Of a DNA stretch of 5,006 bases, positions 1 to 4,446 are shown piece by piece (within the stretch, counting starts at the first letter, position 1; each line of letters starts with the position of its first letter). The stretch is from an uncultured Ruminococcus sp. GTDB lineage: Bacteria; Bacillota; Clostridia; Oscillospirales; Acutalibacteraceae. The notes beneath the pieces were generated by a model that saw only the letters and a list, made by a program, of their open reading frames with translations, was not told the origin of the DNA and ran no database searches. The position numbers and the translations under genes were made by a program. The stretch lies in the NCBI GenBank assembly GCA_902783815.1, contig CACZSM010000258.1:1-5006 (forward strand). The letters run 5' to 3'.

Positions 1-212
1 AAAGAATCGGCGCTTATGACAGCTGTATGACAGAAGAGTTCATGAGAGCGTTTTCATTCAATTCCGGAATAACTCTGCATCTGAGATCGGTCTATGGGAA
101 AAATTCACACCACATTACAGAAGCACTGTATAAGGCTCTCGGTCATTCGCTAAGACTGGCTGTAAGCCTGACCGATACAGATAAGCCTCTGTCAACAAAG
201 GGTGTGCTGTAA
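1..212 (+). CDS. hisB: Imidazoleglycerol-phosphate dehydratase, C-terminal part (5' end outside window)
   Basis: HisB dehydrates imidazole glycerol phosphate to imidazole acetol phosphate, the sixth step of histidine synthesis, in the cytoplasm. Only the last 69 codons (frame starting at base 3) are present, ending with TAA at 210-212. The visible part carries the family's C-terminal signatures: an RIGAYDS segment, then TEEFMRAFSFNSGITLHL, then YGKNSHHITEA. In that last stretch the HHxxE residues are the known manganese-binding cluster of this family. The protein ends in the typical STKGVL tail. An ATG at 27 is internal and is not the gene start, because homology continues upstream of it to the window edge. 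The next gene, hisA, starts 21 nt after the stop, as in a histidine operon. No E. coli-style phosphatase domain can be judged, since that would lie upstream. Identification is firm; length is unknown. Confidence 0.95.
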   Translation, partial: RIGAYDSCMTEEFMRAFSFNSGITLHLRSVYGKNSHHITEALYKALGHSLRLAVSLTDTDKPLSTKGVL

Positions 213-216
213 GTAT

Positions 217-224
217 AGAAAGGG
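217..224 (+). promoter_or_regulatory. Ribosome binding site that sets the hisA start at ATG 234
   Basis: AGAAAGGG lies 9 nt upstream of the ATG at 234. A TTG at 225 is in frame but directly abuts this site and so has no usable spacing. Starting at ATG 234 also gives the canonical HisA N-terminus MLILPAIDI, with the catalytic Asp at position 8. Confidence 0.75.
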
Positions 225-233
225 TTGGTAAGT

Positions 234-980
234 ATGTTGATATTACCTGCAATTGATATTATTAACGGCGATTGCGTGAGATTGTTCAAGGGAGATTACT
301 CCACTGCACATAAGGTCGCCGACAGTATATTGGAAACAGCAATGAGCTTTGAAAAGGCTGGGGCTAAGTTTATCCATATGGTCGATCTCGACGGCGCTAA
401 GGAAGGTAAAAGACTCAATTCGGAGTCTATTATCGAAGTCAGGAAAAACTGCGATGTGAAAATAGAAGTCGGCGGCGGCATACGCACAATGGATTCAGTT
501 GAATACTACCTCGAAAATGGTATTGACCGTGTTATTCTTGGTTCGGCTGCAATAAAGGATCCTGATTTTGTGAAGGAAGCAGTAAAGAAGTATTCGTCAC
601 AGATAGCTGTGGGAATAGATGCAAAGGACGGCTTCGTTTCCGCTGACGGCTGGACTGATACCTCTGAAATAAATTATATTGACCTCGCTAAGCAGATGGA
701 GGATATCGGAGTTAAGTATATTATCTTTACGGATATTTCAAAGGATGGTATGCTCAGCGGCCCTAATCTTACTATGCTGGATGAGCTTAAGTCAAAGGTA
801 AGCTGTAATATAATCGCTTCCGGCGGCGTTGCAAATCTGAAGGATATCATAAATCTGACTGATCTTGATATATATGGCGCAATATGCGGCAAGGCTGTAT
901 ATACGGGAAGTCTTGATCTTGTGCAGGCTATCGAGGTAGCCAGGGCTGCAAAGCATAACGGCAAGGGAGCAAATATCTGA
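234..980 (+). CDS. hisA: ProFAR isomerase (phosphoribosylformimino-5-aminoimidazole carboxamide ribotide isomerase)
   Basis: This cytoplasmic (beta/alpha)8-barrel enzyme performs the Amadori rearrangement of ProFAR to PRFAR, the fourth step of histidine synthesis. The 248-residue product is the usual family length. Visible motifs in order are PAIDI (5-9) with catalytic Asp8, HMVDLDGA (48-55), GGGIR (80-84), RVILGSAAI (99-107), VGIDAKDG (126-133) with Asp129 as the second acid/base residue, TDISKDGMLSGPN (166-178) with the conserved Thr166, ASGGV (195-199) and GKAVYTG (219-225). The N-terminal phosphate motif around 80-84 and the C-terminal one around 195-199 reflect the half-barrel duplication of HisA/HisF. 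It is HisA and not HisF because it has LPAIDI and VDLDGA, whereas HisF has a cysteine-containing start and a FLDITAS-type segment. ATG 234 was chosen over an in-frame TTG at 225. The TGA stop overlaps the hisI ATG by one base, implying translational coupling. Confidence 0.97.
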   Translation: MLILPAIDIINGDCVRLFKGDYSTAHKVADSILETAMSFEKAGAKFIHMVDLDGAKEGKRLNSESIIEVRKNCDVKIEVGGGIRTMDSVEYYLENGIDRVILGSAAIKDPDFVKEAVKKYSSQIAVGIDAKDGFVSADGWTDTSEINYIDLAKQMEDIGVKYIIFTDISKDGMLSGPNLTMLDELKSKVSCNIIASGGVANLKDIINLTDLDIYGAICGKAVYTGSLDLVQAIEVARAAKHNGKGANI

Positions 981-1324
981 TGGGAAAATTTGATTTTATA
1001 GAGGACTATTTCAAAAAAGCAGATCTTCTTCCGGCTATAGTACAGGAAAAGGATACCGGAGAGGTTCTTATGCTTGCATATATGAACAGGGAGTCAATGC
1101 GTAAGACCTTTGAAACGGGCTATACTTGGTTTTACAGCCGTTCAAGACAGGAACTCTGGAATAAGGGAGCTACATCCGGTCATGTACAGAAGGTAGTGGA
1201 TATCAGGGGCGACTGCGATAAGGATACACTGCTTGTAATAGTGGAGCAGACCGGAGCAGCTTGTCATACGGGAAGTCACAGCTGCTTTTTTAACAGGATA
1301 TGGGAGGAATATAACAATGGATAA
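980..1324 (+). CDS. hisI: Phosphoribosyl-AMP cyclohydrolase
   Basis: HisI opens the adenine ring of phosphoribosyl-AMP to give ProFAR, the third histidine step. The 114-residue monofunctional protein matches the length of stand-alone HisI. Visible motifs are VLMLAYMN (29-36), WFYSRSRQELWNKGATSGH (50-68), the acidic cluster DCDKDTLL (78-85) and GAACHTGSHSCF (92-103). By family knowledge Asp78, Asp80 and Asp82 bind magnesium, and Cys79, Cys95 and Cys102 bind zinc; all are present, so the enzyme should be active. ATG 980 overlaps the last base of the hisA TGA. AAGGGAG at 963-969, inside the hisA end, is a good ribosome binding site 10 nt upstream. The gene ends inside hisE with an 8-nt overlap. 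In many bacteria HisI is fused to HisE; here they are separate. Confidence 0.97.
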   Translation: MGKFDFIEDYFKKADLLPAIVQEKDTGEVLMLAYMNRESMRKTFETGYTWFYSRSRQELWNKGATSGHVQKVVDIRGDCDKDTLLVIVEQTGAACHTGSHSCFFNRIWEEYNNG

Positions 1325-1649
1325 TTGTAATGAGCTTTATGATCTTTATGAAACGATACTCAGCCGGAAGTCTGAAAAGCAGGAAGGCTCTTATACCTGC
1401 TACCTTTTTGAAAAGGGACTTGACAAGATACTGAAAAAGGTAGGAGAGGAATGTTCAGAAACTATTATAGCTGCAAAAAACGGCAATAACAGTGAAACAG
1501 TGCTGGAGATATCTGATCTTATTTATCATTTGTTTGTAATGATGGCGCAGCAGGGTATTACAGTTGATGAGGTAATGGCAGAGCTTAGCAAGCGCAGCCA
1601 GAAAACGGGGAATTTAAAGACATTCCACCAGGTAGATAAAAATACATGA
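1317..1649 (+). CDS. hisE: Phosphoribosyl-ATP pyrophosphatase
   Basis: HisE hydrolyses phosphoribosyl-ATP to phosphoribosyl-AMP and pyrophosphate, the second step of histidine synthesis. The 110-residue all-alpha protein belongs to the MazG-like NTP pyrophosphatase fold. The metal-binding acidic pattern is visible: KKVGEECSETIIAAKN (40-55) supplies Glu44, Glu45 and Glu48, and EISDLIYHL (64-72) supplies Glu64 and Asp67. The SYTCYLFEKGLDKILKK segment (25-41) is the usual N-terminal signature. ATG 1317 lies within the last codons of hisI (8-nt overlap), with GGGAGG at 1302-1307 placed 9 nt upstream, so translation is probably coupled to hisI. The gene ends with TGA and is followed by a hairpin, making it the last visible gene of the histidine operon. 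Confidence 0.96.
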   Translation: MDNCNELYDLYETILSRKSEKQEGSYTCYLFEKGLDKILKKVGEECSETIIAAKNGNNSETVLEISDLIYHLFVMMAQQGITVDEVMAELSKRSQKTGNLKTFHQVDKNT

Positions 1650-1668
1650 ATCAGAAACAACAGGAAGT

Positions 1669-1705
1669 CAGAAAGTCGATCAGGAGAAATCCCATCGGCT
1701 TTTTG
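1669..1705 (+). terminator. Probable intrinsic terminator after hisE
   Basis: CAGAAAGTCGAT (1669-1680) pairs with ATCGGCTTTTTG (1694-1705) as a 12-bp stem with two G-U pairs. The loop contains a further 3-bp GGA/TCC helix closed by a GAAA tetraloop (1683-1692). The only T tract (T5, 1700-1704) is partly inside the stem and is followed by GCTG, so termination may be leaky. The position, between the end of the histidine operon and the ribosome binding site of the next gene, suits a terminator or attenuating hairpin. I see no convincing promoter between 1650 and 1729, so the next gene may depend on readthrough. Confidence 0.55.
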
Positions 1706-1729
1706 CTGTATCAGGGAGGTAAATAAGGA

Positions 1730-2791
1730 ATGGATAACAGACCAGACGAGCAGTATGGCGGATATGATCAGTACGGAGGACAGAACCAGTACGGGGGACA
1801 GAACCAGTACGGAGGACAGAACCAATACGGAGGATATAACCAGTACGGGGGACAGAACCAGTACGGAGAACAGAACCAGTACGGAGGACAGAACCAATAC
1901 GGAGGATATAACCAGTACGGAGGACAGAATCAGTACGGAGGACAGAACCAGTACGGAGGACAGAACCAATACGGAGGACAAAACCAATACGGAGGACAAA
2001 ATCAATACGGAGGACAGAATCAGTACGGGGGACAAAACCAATACGGAGGACAAAATCAATACGGCGGATATAACCAGTACGGAAGGCGTAACCAATATAC
2101 AAATAAAGTCCATGTAACACCGGAGGATCGCTATACGAGAGCCAGGTCTTTCAGTGGAAGAAAAAAAGGATTTCCGGTAATTGCAATACTTCTTTTTGTT
2201 GTTGCGGCCATAGGAGTAGGCTTTTTTGTATGGAAAGACGGCAGCCGCAATGCTGTTCTGGGAATAGGGGAACCAATACAGACTGAAGCTGAACCAGGTT
2301 ATACTGTGCGTGAAATAGACGGGTATAAGGTAATTATAACCTATCTGTATGAATATGATATAGAAGCATTGGTCGTACACACAAAGGACTATGTTGGCTT
2401 TGGTCTTGATGACAAGCTGTCGCAGAAGGATCTTGCTCTTGCATGGGGTCTTACAGCAGCTCATAATAAGGATGTGGATTTTCACTGGGATCAGAGCGGA
2501 AGGTTCTATTCCTTTAAGATCGATGCTGCATCTGCTGCTGTAGTTGGAAGCGCATCGGTAGTTAATCAGCAGTCGTCAAATAATCATATTATTCCTGCAA
2601 ATGACGATGTTAAGAATAAGGTCTGGTGGATAAGACGCGGAGATCATATCAGACTTAAAGGATATCTTGTGAATGTGGATGCCTATAAGCAGACGGGAGA
2701 AACAATGCAGTGGCATTCAAGCACTGTGCGTACTGATACGGGTAATGGTGCCTGTGAGGTGTTCTATGTTACTGACATACAGTGGGTGTGA
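1730..2791 (+). CDS. Bitopic membrane protein with 19 QYGGQN-type hexapeptide repeats and a conserved extracytoplasmic domain; function unknown
   Basis: The 353-residue product starts at an ATG with AGGGAGG (1713-1719) 10 nt upstream. Residues 8-121 are 19 tandem hexapeptides (consensus Q-Y-G-G-Q-N, sometimes Q-Y-G-G-Y-N), a Gly/Gln/Asn/Tyr-rich, prion-like, probably disordered segment. A basic patch (132-146, ending GRKKG) precedes one hydrophobic segment (about 148-168). There is no signal peptidase site, so the repeats should face the cytoplasm and residues ~170-353 the outside. That outer domain has a KDLALAWG segment (233-240), SSNNHIIP (282-289), RRGDHIRLKGYLV (302-314) and SSTVRTDTGNGACEVFYV (330-347). 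From memory, the SNNH / GDxIRLKGYLV / DTGNGACE combination recurs in uncharacterised proteins of Proteobacteria and other Firmicutes; I know no assigned function. No SxxK penicillin-binding motif is visible. The stop lies 18 nt before the proposed start of the SEDS gene, so the two are probably co-expressed and may act together at the envelope, which is inference. Confidence 0.9.
   Translation: MDNRPDEQYGGYDQYGGQNQYGGQNQYGGQNQYGGYNQYGGQNQYGEQNQYGGQNQYGGYNQYGGQNQYGGQNQYGGQNQYGGQNQYGGQNQYGGQNQYGGQNQYGGQNQYGGYNQYGRRNQYTNKVHVTPEDRYTRARSFSGRKKGFPVIAILLFVVAAIGVGFFVWKDGSRNAVLGIGEPIQTEAEPGYTVREIDGYKVIITYLYEYDIEALVVHTKDYVGFGLDDKLSQKDLALAWGLTAAHNKDVDFHWDQSGRFYSFKIDAASAAVVGSASVVNQQSSNNHIIPANDDVKNKVWWIRRGDHIRLKGYLVNVDAYKQTGETMQWHSSTVRTDTGNGACEVFYVTDIQWV
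1751..2092 (+). repeat. Tandem array of 19 x 18-bp units encoding Q-Y-G-G-(Q/Y)-N
   Basis: The unit consensus is CAGTACGGAGGACAGAAC. There are 19 uninterrupted, in-frame copies; the first (ending GAT, for Asp) and the last (GGAAGGCGTAAC, for GRRN) are degenerate. Four units carry TAT in place of CAG at the fifth codon (units 1, 5, 9 and 18), giving Tyr instead of Gln, and one carries GAA (Glu) at the fourth codon. Other differences are almost all synonymous: CAG/CAA, AAC/AAT and GGA/GGG/GGC. Units 4-5 and 8-9 are identical over 36 bp, pointing to an older 72-bp (4-unit) duplication. Twelve units contain the Shine-Dalgarno-like core GGAGG. Confidence 0.97.
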
Positions 2792-2796
2792 GTTTC

Positions 2797-2803
2797 AGGA
2801 GGG
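2797..2803 (+). promoter_or_regulatory. Ribosome binding site for the SEDS gene, pointing to an ATA start
   Basis: AGGAGGG lies just after the TGA of the upstream gene. The only candidate start codons at a sensible distance in the SEDS frame are ATA codons. The ATA at 2810 is 6 nt downstream, the ATA at 2804 is adjacent to the site, and the ATA at 2819 is 15 nt away. No ATG, GTG or TTG occurs in this frame between the TGA (2789-2791) and the GTG at 2924. Confidence 0.75.
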
Positions 2804-2809
2804 ATAACT

Positions 2810-3979
2810 ATAAAAGCAATACGCGGCTATCTAAGACAAACAGATGTTTTTTATTGGATTCTTATTCTGACGGCATCTGTCCTGGGCTGTCTGCTGATCG
2901 CAAGCACTCAGAGAAACGGCGAAGTGGATTTTCTGAGAAACCAGATTATCGCTGTAGTGACAGGCTATGCTGCGGCTGTTGTAATTTCAGTCATAGATTA
3001 TAATACGATCGCAAAATTCTGGTGGCTTATCGGAGGCGCTGCCCTTGCTCTTACAATTGCGGTATTCTTTTTCGGAATACAGGTCGCAGGAACTGATGAT
3101 GTAGGGTGGTTAAGACTTCCGGGAGGAATGACCTTCCAGCCATCTGAGCTTACCAAAATATGCTTTATCATTACTTTTTCAAAGCATATATCATGGCTTT
3201 CTGAAAATGATAGGCTGCACAGATTCAGTTCGGTCATTGCTCTGACTGCTCATGCGGCTGTACCGGTATTGCTTATACATTTGCAGGGCGATGACGGAGC
3301 AGTGCTGGTATTTGTGTGTATGTTTATAATAATGTGCTTTGCGGCAGGAGTTCAGATCAGGTATTTTGCTGCTATGTCCATAGGCTGCGCAGCCGCGCTT
3401 CCGCTTTTGTGGATGTGGGTGCTGAATGACGACCAGAAAAACAGACTTATCGCACTTTTCAGCAGTGATGATTCAATGCTTCAAAGCTACGGCTGGCAGC
3501 AGTATCAGGGGAAGGTGTCTATAGCATCAGGAGGACTTTTCGGAAAAGGGCTGTTTTCCGGTTCGAGGGTGGAAAGCAATATCGTACCGTACCAGGAAAA
3601 CGATTTTATTTTTACTGTTGCAGGTGAGGAACTTGGATTTATTGGCTGCTGTGCTATTCTGCTTTTGTTTGTCCTGATACTTGCCTTCACTTTCAGGACA
3701 TCTGCGGCGGCTTGCAATACCCTCGGAAGAATGATATGTATTGGATATTTTGCGCTGCTTGCATCTCAGCTTATTGTAAATCTGGGTATGGTTCTGGGAC
3801 TTATGCCGGTTGTCGGCATAACACTGCCGTTTTTCAGCTCCGGAGGTTCCTCTGCGGCTTGTCTGTACCTCGGCGCAGGACTTGTACAAAGCGTCTATAT
3901 GCGCCGTAAAAACAGTGCTGATATAAAGGTAAAGGCGAAAAACTCTACGACTGTAAGAGAAAATCTTTCTCCGGCTTAG
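2810..3979 (+). CDS. SEDS-family peptidoglycan glycosyltransferase (FtsW/RodA/SpoVE type), probable ATA start
   Basis: SEDS proteins are integral membrane enzymes that polymerise lipid II into glycan strands, normally with a class B penicillin-binding protein, in elongation (RodA), division (FtsW) or sporulation (SpoVE). With ATA 2810 as start the product is 389 residues with about ten hydrophobic segments, the family norm; the first is at about 13-32. Family motifs are WLRLPGGMTFQPSELTK (100-116), SIASGGLFGKG (237-247), YQENDFIFTVAGEELGFIG (261-279) and GLMPVVGITLPFFSSGGSS (330-348). Asp265 in ENDFIF aligns with the Asp of the usual HTDFIF motif (E. coli FtsW Asp297), essential in studied members. 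Two departures stand out: the usual QPDLGTA is QGDDGAV (159-165), and HTDF is ENDF. The first standard start codon in frame, GTG 2924 (codon 39), would delete the first membrane segment and has no good ribosome binding site. I cannot tell RodA from FtsW or SpoVE by motif alone, and no PBP gene is adjacent. The reading frame is certain; the start is not. Confidence 0.87.
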   Translation: MKAIRGYLRQTDVFYWILILTASVLGCLLIASTQRNGEVDFLRNQIIAVVTGYAAAVVISVIDYNTIAKFWWLIGGAALALTIAVFFFGIQVAGTDDVGWLRLPGGMTFQPSELTKICFIITFSKHISWLSENDRLHRFSSVIALTAHAAVPVLLIHLQGDDGAVLVFVCMFIIMCFAAGVQIRYFAAMSIGCAAALPLLWMWVLNDDQKNRLIALFSSDDSMLQSYGWQQYQGKVSIASGGLFGKGLFSGSRVESNIVPYQENDFIFTVAGEELGFIGCCAILLLFVLILAFTFRTSAAACNTLGRMICIGYFALLASQLIVNLGMVLGLMPVVGITLPFFSSGGSSAACLYLGAGLVQSVYMRRKNSADIKVKAKNSTTVRENLSPA

Positions 3980-4018
3980 CTTTTTTAAAAAAATTTTTGA
4001 TAAAGTTTCAAAACCCCC

Positions 4019-4046
4019 TTGATTTTTTCAAAAAATGAGTTATAAT
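4019..4046 (+). promoter_or_regulatory. Sigma-A-type promoter of the groES-groEL operon
   Basis: TTGATT (-35, 4019-4024) and a perfect TATAAT (-10, 4041-4046) are separated by 16 bp. Transcription should begin near 4052-4054, inside the CIRCE element, leaving a leader of about 70 nt before groES. The A/T tracts just upstream (about 3981-4010) could act as an UP element, which is inference. I see no strong GC-rich terminator for the upstream SEDS gene in 3980-4018, only weak A/T palindromes. Confidence 0.85.
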
Positions 4047-4050
4047 ATTT

Positions 4051-4077
4051 TTAGCACTCAGAACAAGAGAGTGCTAA
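4051..4077 (+). promoter_or_regulatory. CIRCE operator (HrcA binding site)
   Basis: TTAGCACTC (4051-4059) and GAGTGCTAA (4069-4077) form a perfect 9-bp inverted repeat around a 9-nt spacer. This is the exact CIRCE consensus bound by the heat-shock repressor HrcA, whose folding depends on GroEL, giving feedback control. The element covers the predicted transcription start and 5' leader, so bound HrcA would block initiation or early elongation. No CtsR-type GGTCAAA tandem repeat is visible nearby, so HrcA appears to be the main heat-shock control here. Confidence 0.98.
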
Positions 4078-4123
4078 ATGATAACTATATTAATAACTGT
4101 TTGCTATAAGGAGGCAATTTATT

Positions 4124-4408
4124 ATGACTATCAAACCTTTGCTTGACAGAGTGGTAGTAAAAGCAGAAGAGGCTGAGGAGACAACTAAAAGCGGTATCGT
4201 GCTTACAGCTGCTTCTCAGGAAAAACCACAGTTCGCTACAGTAGTAGCTGTAGGTCCGGGCGGAATGGTTGACGGCAAGGAAGTTACAATGTATGTAAAT
4301 GTTGGCGATAAGGTCATCACCAGCAAGTATTCAGGCACAGATGTTAAACTGGACGGCGAGGAATATACGATCGTTCGTCAGTCTGATATTCTGGCTGTTG
4401 TAGAGTAA
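4124..4408 (+). CDS. groES: Co-chaperonin GroES (10 kDa chaperonin)
   Basis: GroES forms the heptameric lid that caps the GroEL cavity during ATP-driven protein folding in the cytoplasm. The 94-residue length is standard. The sequence begins with IKPLLDRVVVK (3-13), followed by the flexible mobile loop (about 16-33) containing the GIVL tetrapeptide (24-27) that docks onto GroEL. The roof/barrel segment VVAVGPGG (40-47), VGDKVITSKYSGTDVKLDGEE (60-80, split by short turns) and the C-terminal SDILAVVE follow in canonical order. ATG 4124 has AAGGAGG (4108-4114) at 9-nt spacing. It is the first gene after the CIRCE-controlled promoter and lies 38 nt upstream of groEL, so the two form the usual bicistronic heat-shock operon. 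No anomaly is visible. Confidence 0.98.
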   Translation: MTIKPLLDRVVVKAEEAEETTKSGIVLTAASQEKPQFATVVAVGPGGMVDGKEVTMYVNVGDKVITSKYSGTDVKLDGEEYTIVRQSDILAVVE

Positions 4409-4446
4409 TATCAGAAAGGGAAAGAAATACTGGGAGGTAATTTATT

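Noticed and set aside
1751..2092. CRISPR array
   Set aside because: The units are contiguous 18-mers without spacers, are in frame, and encode a regular peptide.
1755..2117. Second + strand open frame (TSTEDR-type repeats) and a - strand frame at 1680-2120 over the array
   Set aside because: Same cause: repeat periodicity keeps all frames open. Neither has a ribosome binding site of its own or any sequence of interest outside the array.
1526..2485. Long open frame on the - strand (319 codons) across the repeat array, rich in L/S/V
   Set aside because: It exists because the 18-bp unit, a multiple of three, lacks stops in that frame. The + strand frame has a ribosome binding site, a membrane segment and a conserved domain, and the antisense frame also crosses hisE.
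2789..2791. TGA recoded as Trp or selenocysteine to make a repeat-SEDS fusion
   Set aside because: hisA and hisE end at TGA in the same window, no selenocysteine-type hairpin was apparent just after the codon, and the fusion would have conflicting membrane topology.
2782..3003. Small + strand open frame bridging the repeat gene and the SEDS gene
   Set aside because: It lies out of frame over the clear first membrane segment of the SEDS protein and shows no coding character of its own.
4060..4068. Possible sequence-specific role of the 9-nt CIRCE spacer or an RNA thermometer in the leader
   Set aside because: The inverted repeat fully matches the DNA operator CIRCE. The remaining leader shows no stem masking the groES ribosome binding site.
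4078..4146. 22-codon open frame (ATG at 4078) in the groES leader, overlapping the groES start
   Set aside because: It lacks a ribosome binding site and its ATG abuts the CIRCE arm. The real groES start has an ideal site.
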